NCBI RefSeq assembly: GCF_037055355.1
Contig: NZ_CP146350.1
Span: 7,277,001 to 7,341,000 of the forward strand
Direction of reading: 5' to 3'
DNA length: 64,000 bases
Source: Streptomyces sp. DG1A-41
GTDB taxonomy: Bacteria > Actinomycetota > Actinomycetes > Streptomycetales > Streptomycetaceae
Shown: positions 24,434-33,033 of the stretch, one piece after another
Position numbering within the stretch: position 1 is the stretch's first letter
Layout of the letters: each line of letters starts with the position of its first letter
Made by a program: the position numbers and the translations under genes
Notes under the pieces: model-generated
The model's input: the letters and a program-made list of their open reading frames with translations, nothing else
Told to the model about the DNA's origin: nothing
Databases searched by the model: none

Positions 24434-26128
24434 ATGCAGCTGCCTCCCGCCGACCGCACGACCTCCGCGTACACCGGCTACACCCGCGCCCACTGGGAGG
24501 CGGCGGCCGACGCCCTGCTCAGCGCCGTCGAGCCGTACGCGACCGAGGACCGCGCGCTGTACCACCTGCCCGGCGACCGGACCAGCTGGTCGGGCCGCCT
24601 CTCCGACGGCCTGGAGGGTTACGCCCGCACGCTGCTGCTGGCCGCCTTCCGCCGCGACGAGAAGGCCCTGGAGCGCTACGCCGACGGGCTGGCCGCCGGG
24701 GTCTCGGGCGTCTGGCCCGGCATCGAGGACCGCAGCCAGCCCCTGGTGGAGGCGGCGTCGATCGCGCTCGCCCTGCGGCTGACGCGGGAACTGCTGTGGG
24801 ACCGGCTGGACGACGGCGTACGCCAGCGGGTGGCGGCCTGGCTCGGCGACGCGCTCACCGCCGAGGCGTGGCCCTGCAACTGGGAGCTGTTCCCGGTCAC
24901 GGTGGGCGGCTTCCTGGCCGAGGTCGGCCACGAGCCGGACGCGTCCCGCGCGGCGATCGACCGCGGCCTGGAGCGCATCGAGCAGTGGTACGTGGGCGAC
25001 GGCTGGTACACCGACGGCGACGGCCGCAAGTTCGACTACTACAACGGCTGGGCCATGCACCTCTACCCGGTGCTGCACGCCTGGCTGGAGCGGGATCAGC
25101 GCCTGCTGGACCTGTACGGGGCGCGTCTGGAACGCCATCTCTCCGACTACGCACGCCTGTTCGGCGGCGACGGCGCTCCCCTGCGCCAGGGGCGCTCCCT
25201 GACGTACCGCTTCGCGACGACGGCACCGCTGTGGCTGGGCGCACTGACCGGCCGTACGCCGCTCTCCCCGGGCGAGACCCGGCGCCTGGCCTCGGGAGCA
25301 CTGCGGTACTTCCTCGACCGGGGTGCGGTGGACGACCGGGGCCTGCTGTCCCTGGGCTGGCACGGCCCCGACGAGTCCGTCCTCCAGGGCTACTCGGGCC
25401 CGGCATCCCCGTACTGGGCGAGCAAGGGCTTCCTCGGCCTGCTCCTGCCGCCCGGCCACGAGGTGTGGACGGCGCCGGAGGAACCCGCCCCGGCCGAGCG
25501 CGCGGACCGCGTCACCCCCGTCGGTCCTCCCAACTGGCTGTTCCAGTCCACCCGTTCCGACGGCGTGGTCCGCCTCCACAACCACGGCAGCGAGGACGTC
25601 CGCTACGACCCGTACTACACGCGCCTGGCCTACTCGACCGTGACGGCCCCGTCCCCCGCGTACGACAACAGCGTGCTCGTCGGCGACGACCCGAGCCGCA
25701 CCGGCATCGAACCGCTGGGCGTCGGCGAGGGCTGGGCGGCCTCGCGGCACACGGCGGGCGGGGGAGCCCGGGTGACGAGCGTGGTCCTGGCACACGGGGC
25801 GGCGGAGGTACGGGCGCATCTGGTGTCCGGGGCGGAACCGGGGACACCGGTGCGGATGACCGGCTGGCCGGCGGGGGAGGGCCTGCGGGCCGAACTCCTG
25901 CCCGCGGTGGGCCTCGACGACACCCTCACCGGCGTCACCGGCGAGAGCGCCACGCTGTTCGTCGCCCTGGCTCGGCTGACGGGGGAGCAGGATCCGGTCG
26001 CGCTGGCGGAGTTGGCCGGCGTGCGCACGGACGAGGACGGCCTCCTGGAGGTCCGCTGGAGCGACGGGGACGGGGCGCGGATCCGGCTGGACGTTTCGGG
26101 AGTGAAGGTAACGCCGCTCACGGCTTGA
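24434..26128 (+). CDS. DUF2264 family protein, probable glycan-related alpha/alpha-barrel enzyme
   Basis: A 564-aa cytoplasmic protein (no signal peptide). Its N-terminal half has the features of DUF2264: WSGRLSDGLEGYARTLLLAA, EAWPCNWELFPVTVGGFLAE, DGDGRKFDYYNGWAMHLYP and GPASPYWASKGFLGLLLP. The C-terminal half is beta-rich. The aromatic and acidic clusters in the first half resemble alpha/alpha-barrel hydrolases of unsaturated oligouronides, and the gene follows a rhamnogalacturonan acetylesterase by 79 bases. A role in oligosaccharide breakdown is therefore reasonable but unproven. ATG 24434 has only a weak AAAGAGA ribosome site; upstream in-frame codons overlap the esterase and are not coding-like. 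Confidence 0.75.
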   Translation: MQLPPADRTTSAYTGYTRAHWEAAADALLSAVEPYATEDRALYHLPGDRTSWSGRLSDGLEGYARTLLLAAFRRDEKALERYADGLAAGVSGVWPGIEDRSQPLVEAASIALALRLTRELLWDRLDDGVRQRVAAWLGDALTAEAWPCNWELFPVTVGGFLAEVGHEPDASRAAIDRGLERIEQWYVGDGWYTDGDGRKFDYYNGWAMHLYPVLHAWLERDQRLLDLYGARLERHLSDYARLFGGDGAPLRQGRSLTYRFATTAPLWLGALTGRTPLSPGETRRLASGALRYFLDRGAVDDRGLLSLGWHGPDESVLQGYSGPASPYWASKGFLGLLLPPGHEVWTAPEEPAPAERADRVTPVGPPNWLFQSTRSDGVVRLHNHGSEDVRYDPYYTRLAYSTVTAPSPAYDNSVLVGDDPSRTGIEPLGVGEGWAASRHTAGGGARVTSVVLAHGAAEVRAHLVSGAEPGTPVRMTGWPAGEGLRAELLPAVGLDDTLTGVTGESATLFVALARLTGEQDPVALAELAGVRTDEDGLLEVRWSDGDGARIRLDVSGVKVTPLTA

Positions 26129-26133
26129 GACGA

Positions 26134-26162
26134 CCGTCCGCCGACCGCACTTCGGCGGACGG
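26134..26162 (+). terminator. Stem-loop terminator after the DUF2264 gene
   Basis: CCGTCCGCCGA (26134-26144) pairs exactly with TCGGCGGACGG (26152-26162) across a 7-base loop. It begins 6 bases after the stop codon and is followed by GAAAAGG. Confidence 0.75.
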
Positions 26163-26173
26163 GAAAAGGCAAA

Positions 26174-26197
26174 GGCAAGGAGAACTCTCTCCTTGCC
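26174..26197. terminator. Second stem-loop before the rifampin gene region
   Basis: GGCAAGGAGA (26174-26183) and TCTCCTTGCC (26188-26197) form a perfect 10-bp stem with a 4-base loop. It lies 24 bases ahead of the rifamycin-associated element and may insulate that promoter from the polysaccharide operon. Confidence 0.6.
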
Positions 26198-26220
26198 ACT
26201 CTCAACGTATAGCGCACTGG

Positions 26221-26239
26221 GGGGCTTGCCGCAAGGCCC
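26221..26239. promoter_or_regulatory. Rifamycin-associated element (RAE)
   Basis: GGGGCTTGCCGCAAGGCCC is a 19-bp inverted repeat matching the published RAE found upstream of rifamycin-inactivating genes in actinomycetes (consensus GGGGCTTGCGGCAAGGCCC, one central difference). It lies 103 bases before a rifampin phosphotransferase start, the expected target. RAEs mediate rifamycin-inducible expression. Confidence 0.9.
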
Positions 26240-26341
26240 GGGTCACGGCGCAGAATCGTCGGCCGGTGCCACGAACTGCGGAAAAGGGGGGCACGACGTG
26301 CGTGGGTTGTTGTCGACGTCTGAGGGACGCGGTGACGTCGA

Positions 26342-28944
26342 ATGACTGAGCGATACGTGCGGGATCTTCAAGAGGTTGACGAGACGCGGGTCGCGGTCGT
26401 CGGCGGCAAGGGCGCGCACCTGGGCTGGCTCTCGCGGATCGAGGGCGTCCGCGTGCCGGCCGGCTTTGCGTGACGACGGACGCCTTCCGGCGGATCATGG
26501 CGGAAGCGCCGTCGATCGACGATCGGCTCGATGAGTTGTCGCGCGTGAACCCGGACGACCGGGAGGCGGTCCGCACGCTCAGCGCGCAGATTCGCCGGAC
26601 CATCGAAGGGATCGCCATCCCGGGCGACCTCGCGGCGGCGATCACCCACGCGCTCGTCCGGCACGGGGAGCATGCCGCCTACGCCGTCCGGTCCAGCGCG
26701 ACGGCGGAGGACCTGCCGACGGCCTCCTTCGCCGGCCAGCAGGACACGTACCTGAACGTCGTGGGGCCGACGGCGATCCTCCGGCACGTCAGCCGGTGCT
26801 GGGCCTCGCTGTTCACCGAGCGGGCCGTGACCTACCGCCGGCGCAGCGGCATCGACCACCGTACGGTCCACATGGCCGTCGTCGTGCAGCGGATGGTCTT
26901 CCCGCAGGCGGCCGGCATCCTGTTCACGGCCGACCCCGTCACGGGCAACAGGAAGATCGCCACCGTGGACGCCGGCTTCGGCCTCGGCGAGGCCCTGGTC
27001 TCCGGCCTGGTGAACCCGGACGTCTTCAAGGTGCGAGAAGGCGAAGTCGTGGCCAGGACGATCGCCGCCAAGCAGCGTGCCGTTCACGCCCTGCCGGCCG
27101 GCGGCACGCAGGAAGTGGCGATCGATGCGCCGCGCCAGGAGCAGCCGGCGCTGACGGATGCGCAGGTCGTGCGGCTCGTGGAGCTCGGGCGGCGGATCGA
27201 AGCGCACTTCGGCCGCCCGCAGGACATCGAATGGTGCCTGGCCGACGATGACTTCCGGATCGTTCAGAGCCGGCCGATCACGACGCTGTTCCCCGTCCCC
27301 GAGACCGGCGACCAGGAGAATCACGTCTACGTCTCCGTCGGTCATCAGCAGATGATGACCGACCCCATGAGGCCCCTGGGGCTCTCCATGTGGCAGCTGA
27401 CGGCCATGGCGCCGATGCACGAGGCCGGCGGGAGGCTGTTCGTCGACGTCACCCGGCGCCTGGCCTCGCCCGCGAGCCGCGCCGGCCTCCTCGACGTCAT
27501 CGGGAGAGGCGATCCGCTGGTCAGGGACGCGCTGGAGACCGTTCTCGAGCGCGGCGATTTCATCCCGTCGCTCCCGGACGCGAATCCCGGCGGGCCGCCG
27601 GCCGGCGGCGCGTCCGCCCCGATCGAGACCGATCCGGCCATCGTCACCGAGCTGATCGAGCGCAGCCGGGCGTCCATCGCCGCCCTGGAGCGCGACATCC
27701 GGACGAAGAGCGGACCGGCGCTGTTCGACTTCCTGCTGGAGGCCTTCGAGGAGCACAAGCGAGTCCTCGGTGATCCGCTGAGCATGCAGGTGATCACGGC
27801 GGGTATGGAGGCCACGTGGTGGCTCAACGACAAGCTGGAGGAGTGGCTGGGCGAGAAGAACGCGGCTGACACGCTCACACTGTCCGCCCCCGACAACGTC
27901 ACCTCGGAGATGGGACTGGCGCTGCTCGACGTCGCGGACGCGATCCGCCCCCATCCGGAGGTGGTGGCGTTCCTGGAGGGCGCGGGCGCCGAGGACGAGG
28001 GCTTCCTGGACGAGCTGGTGAAAATCGCGGGCGGGACTGAAGCGCGTGACGCCATCGAGGCCTACCTCGACCGGTACGGCATGCGCTGCGTCGGCGAGAT
28101 CGACATCACGAGGCCGCGTTGGCGCGAGCGCCCCACCACGCTCGTGCCCGTGATCCTCGACAACGTCAGGCACTTCGAGCCGGGCGCCGCCGAGCGCCGC
28201 TTCGAGGAGGGCCGGCAGAAGGCGCTGAAGCAGGCACAGGACGTGCTGTCCCGCTTGCGGGCCCTGCCGGACGGGGAGCGGAAGGCCGACGAGGCCAAGC
28301 GGATGATCGACCGGGTCAGAACCTTCATCGGGTACCGGGAGTACCCGAAGTACGGCATCGTCAGCCGTTACTTCGTCTACAAGCAGGCCCTGATGGCGGA
28401 GGCCGAGCGCCTCGTGCGGGCAGGCGTGCTGCCGGAGAAGGAGGACATCTTCTCCCTCACGTTCCAGGAACTCCACGACGTCGTGCGCTCGCACCAGGTG
28501 GATGACCGGCTCATCCAGCAGCGCAAGGACGCGTTCCGGTCGTACCACGCGCTCACACCGCCCCGGGTGCTCACCTCGGACGGTGAGGCCGTCGCCGGGG
28601 CGTACCGGCGCGACGACGTGCCGGCCGGTGCTCTGGTCGGCTTGCCGGTGTCCGCCGGGGCCATCGAGGGGAGGGCCCGCGTCGTCCTCGACATGGCGGA
28701 GGCCGATCTCGAGGCGGGCGACATCCTGGTCACGACCTTCACGGACCCCAGTTGGTCGCCGCTGTTCGTCTCGATCGCGGGCCTGGTGACGGAGGTGGGC
28801 GGCCTGATGACCCATGGCGCGGTGATCGCCCGGGAGTACGGCTTGCCGGCCGTCGTGGCCGTGGAGCGGGCCACCCGGCTGATCCGGGACGGGCAACGGA
28901 TCCGCGTGCACGGGACCGACGGGTACGTCGAGATCCTTTCTTGA
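26342..28944 (+). pseudogene. rph: Rifampin phosphotransferase, frameshifted near codon 42
   Basis: Rph inactivates rifamycins by transferring the beta-phosphate of ATP to the antibiotic. ATG 26342 opens MTERYVRDLQEVDETRVAVV-GGKGAHLGWLSRIEG-VRVPAGF, then a TGA at 26471. If the three T at 26465-26467 were four, the reading would continue as FCVTTDAFRRIM into the long frame that ends at 28944. The restored protein is 867 aa with an ATP-grasp domain (AVRSSATAEDLPTASFAGQQ, GILFTADPVTGN), a central rifampin-binding domain, and a C-terminal swivelling His domain. In the restored numbering the phosphate-carrying residue is His825 (GGLMTHGAVIAREYG), the same number as in Listeria Rph. The GTG at 26470 could start an N-truncated protein lacking the first glycine-rich part. 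Whether the lost base is real is uncertain. Confidence 0.88.
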
Positions 28945-28966
28945 CCGACCTGGTTAGCGTGTCCCC

Positions 28967-29761
28967 ATGACCGCTCATCCGAAGCAGGCACCGGCCGCGG
29001 GGGCCCTCTGCGCCTTCGCCGCCCTTCACCACGCCGAGGAGCCCCTCCTACTGCCCAACGCCTGGGACTGCGCGTCCGCGCGGGCCCTGGCCGGGCAGGG
29101 GTTCCGGGCGATCGGGACGACGAGCCTTGGCGTCGCCGCGGCCGCGGGCCTGCCCGACGGCGCGGCGGCGACCCGTGCGGAGACGCTCCGGCTGGCCCTC
29201 GCCCTCGGCTCGGAGCCGTGGCTGTTGTCCGTCGACGCCGAGGGCGGCTTCAGCGAGGACCCGGACGAGGTGGCGGGGTTCGCGCGTGAGCTGTACGCCC
29301 TCGGAGTCGTCGGCATCAATCTGGAGGACGGACTCGGGCCCGCCGACCGGCACGCGGCGAAGATCGCCGCCGTCAAGGAGGCCGCCCCCGGCCTCTTCGT
29401 CAACGCCCGCACCGACACCCACTGGCTCGGCGACGGCGACTCCGTGGACACCTTCGCCCGGCTCGACGCCTACCAACAGGCGGGCGCTGACGGCGTGTTC
29501 GTCCCCGGCCTCACCGACCTGCGGCAGATCACCGCCCTGGTACGCCACGCGCACGCGCCCCTCAACGTGCTCTACTCACCGGACGGCCCCTCCGTCACCC
29601 ACCTCGCCGACGCCGGCGTACGCCGGATCAGCCTCGGCTCGCTGCTGTACCGGCGGGCGCTGGGCGCGGTTCTGGAGGCGGTGGCGGAGATCAGGGCCGG
29701 CCGGGCGCCGGTGGGGCTGACACCGACGTACCAGGAAGTGGCCCGTCAGGTTGCTCCGTAG
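28967..29761 (+). CDS. Isocitrate lyase/PEP mutase superfamily protein
   Basis: A 264-aa cytoplasmic TIM-barrel protein. It opens with PNAWDCASARALAGQGFRAI and has the superfamily's metal-site elements (SVDAEGGF, GINLEDG, NARTD) in order. The group includes oxaloacetate hydrolases, methylisocitrate lyase relatives and phosphonate enzymes; the classical phosphonopyruvate loop is not evident, so a C-C bond lyase acting on a small 2-oxo acid is more likely. It starts 22 bases after the rph stop on the same strand but is probably an unrelated passenger. Confidence 0.82.
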   Translation: MTAHPKQAPAAGALCAFAALHHAEEPLLLPNAWDCASARALAGQGFRAIGTTSLGVAAAAGLPDGAAATRAETLRLALALGSEPWLLSVDAEGGFSEDPDEVAGFARELYALGVVGINLEDGLGPADRHAAKIAAVKEAAPGLFVNARTDTHWLGDGDSVDTFARLDAYQQAGADGVFVPGLTDLRQITALVRHAHAPLNVLYSPDGPSVTHLADAGVRRISLGSLLYRRALGAVLEAVAEIRAGRAPVGLTPTYQEVARQVAP

Positions 29762-29770
29762 GCCGTTCCG

Positions 29771-30742
29771 TCAGGTGCCGAGCGCGGCGGCCAGCAGCGA
29801 CACGGCGGCGAGGTCCGGCAGGCCGCGCAGGCAGGTGACGACCTGGTCGCCCGCGAACTCGCGCTGTGCCGCGGTCACCGCGGGATCGACGGCGCACTCG
29901 GCCTGCACATGGATGTAGTTCAGGTCCGTGGCGAAGAGCATCGAGAACGACTCCGGGCCCGTGACCACGGCCCGGCCCCCGGCATCCCGGTAGGCCCGGG
30001 TCAGGCGCCGGGCGGACGCGATGTCCACCTCGTTGCGGCCCGACCACACGTAGACGGCCCGCGCGAACTCCCGTTCCGCCGAGATCGGCCCGGCGTTGTC
30101 CCAGTCGAGGAGGACCGGCCCGTCCGGGCCGACCAGGACGTTCTGGGGCTGGAGGTCGAGGTGCGAGGTCACCAGGCCGTCGGGAACCGACGGGGTCACC
30201 CAGCGCGCCAGCCGGGGCGCGGACGTGGCGACGAACCGGCCCAGCTCGTCCGCCCACGGAAGGCCGGCGTCCCGGACCTTCTTGAGGACGTCCTCCCAGT
30301 CGGCCTCGTCAGGACACCGCTCGTACCAGTCGCCCGGCGTCTCCACGGCGCCCTCACCGGCCTGGTGCAGCAGCGCCATGGTGCGGCCGAACCAGTCCAG
30401 GATGCCGGGGTCGGCAGCGTCCGCCCGGGTGCCGTCGACCCAGTCGTACAGCTTCACGTACGACCCGCCCGAGGATCCGAGGCGGGAGACGTGCGCGCCC
30501 TGGCGGTTGGCGTGGAGACGGGGCGAGTCGATGCCCAGGCCGGCCGCGGAGTCCCGTAGCGCGGCCTCGCGGCGGACCTGCGCCTCGTCGCAGCCGAAGA
30601 GAAGTTCCTTCACGGCCCACGAGGACCCGTTTCCGGTGAGTTTCCAGATCTGGCCCAGTGCGCCCCGGGTGACCGGTGTCATGGCCCAGGGGCCGGTGCC
30701 CAGGGCGTAGCTCCGCGCTATGGAGTCGGCTGTGTCACGCAT
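29771..30742 (-). CDS. Aminoglycoside phosphotransferase-fold kinase
   Basis: A 323-aa protein of the APH family. The catalytic motif SHLDLQPQNVLV and the metal site VLLDWDNAGP are intact. The N-lobe has WAVKELLFG with the expected Lys. ATG 30742 overlaps the end of the TetR gene by 8 bases, so the two are translationally linked and the regulator may control it. The substrate is unknown; the family includes both antibiotic and metabolite kinases. Confidence 0.8.
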   Translation of the reverse strand: MRDTADSIARSYALGTGPWAMTPVTRGALGQIWKLTGNGSSWAVKELLFGCDEAQVRREAALRDSAAGLGIDSPRLHANRQGAHVSRLGSSGGSYVKLYDWVDGTRADAADPGILDWFGRTMALLHQAGEGAVETPGDWYERCPDEADWEDVLKKVRDAGLPWADELGRFVATSAPRLARWVTPSVPDGLVTSHLDLQPQNVLVGPDGPVLLDWDNAGPISAEREFARAVYVWSGRNEVDIASARRLTRAYRDAGGRAVVTGPESFSMLFATDLNYIHVQAECAVDPAVTAAQREFAGDQVVTCLRGLPDLAAVSLLAAALGT

Positions 30743-31325
30743 CGGTCGTCCTCTGTTCGCGGGGCCAGTTCTGAAGCAGTGCGTGCAGGGCGTCGATCGC
30801 CCTGTCCCAGGACGCCTGTACGTCCCGGGGCGCGCCGAAGGCGCCGGTGGACTCCAGGGCGCAGTAGCCGTGGAAGGTGCTGCGCAGCAGGCGTACGGCG
30901 TCGGTGAGGTCGGGTTCCTCCAGGCCGTAGGCGCGGAGCATGCCGTAGGTGACCTCGGCCGTGCGGCGCATCGCGGGGGAGTCCGTGACGAGGTCCCGGT
31001 CGATCGGGATCTGTGTCGCCGCGTACCGGCCGGGGTGTTCCAGGGCGTAGGCCCGGTAGGCGCCGGCGAAGGCACCGAGCGCGTCCCGGCCGGCCTCCCG
31101 CCCCTCGACCGCCGCCGCGATCCGGTCGATCATCTCGCCGCCCGCGTGGAGGGCCAGGCGGGTGCGCAGGTCCTTCAGGTTCCGGACGTGGGTGTACAGA
31201 CTCGCGTCCTTCACCCCGAAGCGGCGGGCCAGGGCGGAGAGGGTGACGTGGTCCAGGCCGGCCTCGTCGGCGAGGTCGGCCGCGGCGGCGACGAGGCGGT
31301 CGGGGGTGAGGCCGGCTCTGGGCAT
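30735..31325 (-). CDS. TetR/AcrR family transcriptional regulator
   Basis: A 196-aa dimeric repressor. Residues about 8-55 form the TetR helix-turn-helix (LVAAAADLADEAGLDHVTLS, then ALARRFGVKDASLYTHVRNL). The C-terminal ligand domain is of the TetR_C_33/WHG kind (AYRAYALEHPGRYAA). The gene is followed by and overlaps the APH-fold kinase, its most likely target. No operator was found by eye. Confidence 0.88.
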   Translation of the reverse strand: MPRAGLTPDRLVAAAADLADEAGLDHVTLSALARRFGVKDASLYTHVRNLKDLRTRLALHAGGEMIDRIAAAVEGREAGRDALGAFAGAYRAYALEHPGRYAATQIPIDRDLVTDSPAMRRTAEVTYGMLRAYGLEEPDLTDAVRLLRSTFHGYCALESTGAFGAPRDVQASWDRAIDALHALLQNWPREQRTTDA

Positions 31326-31347
31326 GAGGGAAGAGCGTAGTACGGGC

Positions 31348-32667
31348 TCAGCGGATCGGCGCGTACACCACCCCCAGCTTGTCGATCTCGCCGCCCGCGC
31401 GGCCCGTGAAGCCCACGATCTGCCAGCCGGAGGGGGCCGTGAAGGTCTTCGCGTCGGACGTGGCCGTGCCGGCGGACAGGGTGCGGTTCTTGTCCGTCGT
31501 GAAGGACGCCGAGAAGATCCGGGTACGGCCGTCCTTCTGACCCTGTGTCAGCTTCACGGAGGTCAGGTGCTCGCCCGGGGCCAGAGTCAGCGAGGTCGCC
31601 GTGCCGCCCGTGCCGCCGTGGGTCAGGGCCGTACCGCCGTCGTGGGTCAGGGACACCGCGTCCAGGCGGGTGCCGCCGCGCAGGGTGAGGGTGCGGGGAG
31701 CGGGGTTCGCCGGCAGGTCGTCCGCGTCGTTGAAGGCCGTGCCGTGCGGGCCGCCGAAGAAGTCGCTCGCCCGCAGGGACGGGTTGAGCGTGTAGGAGAA
31801 GTCGACCGTGTGCGGGAAGTGGTCGGAGAGGTGCTTGCCGTCGGAGCGGAGGAAGGATTTCCAGTCGTTGGCGTAGCGGGTCGCGGTGAGGGTCAGCAGT
31901 TTGCCGCCCCGGTAGAGGACCTTGTCCACGACCTCGCAGTCGTCCGCGGGCGCCGCCGCGTCGCAGACCAGCGCGTCGCTGCCCTGGGCCGGGGGCGTGC
32001 CGCCCTTCACCAGCTTCACCCACGCGTCCGTCAGGCCGTTCTCGGACAGCAGGGTGCGGATGTTGTCGCCGGCGCGGGTGTACCGCGTGTTCGTGTCCCC
32101 CATGACGATCACCGCGTTGCCCGCCGAGTTCGCCTGGATGAAGTCGGAGAGCTGCTCGACGTTGGCCCGGCGGGCGGCCAGCGCGTCGTCGGTCGCGTCC
32201 GCGTTGGTGTGGACGTTGTAGAGGTCGACGAAGACGCCCTCCGCGAGCCTCACTCGCGCCAGCGAGAAACCCTTGGGCGTCAGGCAGTTGGTACCGGTGC
32301 AGTCGTTCCACTTCACCCGCTGGAAGTCCTCGAAGGGGTGGTCCGAAAGGGTGTTGAGCCCATCGCCGAAGGCCGCGCCACCGCTGGTCGCCGTGCGGTA
32401 CGGGTGCTTGTCGTTGGCGTACAGCGAGGCGTGGTAGTTGAAGTCCTCCTGCACGTTCACGATGTCGTACGGCCCGAGCCGCTGCCCGATCAGCGGGGTG
32501 TTGGTCTCGGGATCGCTGTCGCCGAGCCCGAGGGGGAGGCCCGCGATGTTGTACGTCAGCACGTTGAAGGAGCCGGATTCCGCGGCGGCGGCGGGCGTCG
32601 CGGAGGTCACGGTCAGTCCGGTGAGGGTCAGAGCGGCAGCGGCGAGGGCGCCGAGGAGTCGTCTCAT
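31348..32667 (-). CDS. Secreted endonuclease/exonuclease/phosphatase-family phosphodiesterase with jacalin-like lectin domain
   Basis: A 439-aa secreted enzyme with a Sec signal (MRRLLGALAAAALTLTGLTV, ending AAAA). The catalytic domain (about 33-295) has the sphingomyelinase/DNase I set: Asn40 in LTYNIAG, Glu74 in NVQEDF, LYNVHTNAD, VMGDTNTRY and LSDHFPH. The C-terminal 120 residues resemble a jacalin beta-prism (LTLRGGTRLDAVSLTHDGG, HGGTGGTATSLTLAPGEHL, ending IVGFTGRAGGEIDKLGVVYA), probably for glycan binding. The likely reaction is hydrolysis of sphingomyelin or another phosphodiester at a membrane or glycan surface. ATG 32667 directly precedes the signal. It is divergent from the PHP phosphoesterase. 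Confidence 0.83.
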   Translation of the reverse strand: MRRLLGALAAAALTLTGLTVTSATPAAAAESGSFNVLTYNIAGLPLGLGDSDPETNTPLIGQRLGPYDIVNVQEDFNYHASLYANDKHPYRTATSGGAAFGDGLNTLSDHPFEDFQRVKWNDCTGTNCLTPKGFSLARVRLAEGVFVDLYNVHTNADATDDALAARRANVEQLSDFIQANSAGNAVIVMGDTNTRYTRAGDNIRTLLSENGLTDAWVKLVKGGTPPAQGSDALVCDAAAPADDCEVVDKVLYRGGKLLTLTATRYANDWKSFLRSDGKHLSDHFPHTVDFSYTLNPSLRASDFFGGPHGTAFNDADDLPANPAPRTLTLRGGTRLDAVSLTHDGGTALTHGGTGGTATSLTLAPGEHLTSVKLTQGQKDGRTRIFSASFTTDKNRTLSAGTATSDAKTFTAPSGWQIVGFTGRAGGEIDKLGVVYAPIR

Positions 32668-33033
32668 GGTGGGGTGTCTCCGGTCAGGGGAGGCGGAGCG
32701 GAACATGAACGGTGCTCAGATTTGATGTCAATCAGTCTGGCGGACAAGGGCAGTTGGGGAAACAGTGAGAGACGAGGTGATCCGCCGCTCCGGGGTCGCC
32801 CGCCGATCACCCCTCGGTCGTTCAACGTTCATGTTTCGCCCCGATCCTCCACACGCGGCGCGGTCACGCGCCGCGGACGGCAGCCGCGGACGGCAGCCGC
32901 GGACGGCAGCCGCGGACGGCAGCCGCGGACGGCAGCCGCGGACGGCAGCCGCGGACGGCAGCCGCGGACGGCAGCCGCGGACGGCAGCCGCGGACGGCAG
33001 CCGCGGACGGCAGCGGCACACAGGAGGCGCTTC
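32668..33033. promoter_or_regulatory. Divergent promoter region between two phosphoesterase genes
   Basis: A 366-base non-coding gap. Its right half is the 13-bp tandem repeat array described separately. At 32820-32840 the heptamers GTTCAAC, GTTCATG and TTTCGCC follow each other, a weak resemblance to PhoP-box direct repeats. Both flanking genes encode phosphoesterases, so phosphate control is worth considering but is not shown. Confidence 0.35.
32871..33013 (+). repeat. Eleven perfect tandem copies of a 13-bp unit
   Basis: CCGCGGACGGCAG repeats 11 times without a mismatch over 143 bases, ending 20 bases before the start codon of the PHP gene, just ahead of its CAGGAGG ribosome site. Each unit contains the palindrome CCGCGG. 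The period is not a multiple of three and all frames stay open, which produces spurious ORFs; it is best read as non-coding leader DNA. Perfect copies imply recent expansion by slippage. Confidence 0.95.

Noticed and set aside
32871..33013. Tandem repeats as a CRISPR array
   Set aside because: Units are contiguous with no spacers and no cas genes are near.
31162..33033. Apparent 5' extension of the PHP gene through the tandem repeats and the EEP gene
   Set aside because: The 13-bp repeats keep all frames open; the upstream part is antisense to the phosphodiesterase. The good ribosome site supports ATG 33034.
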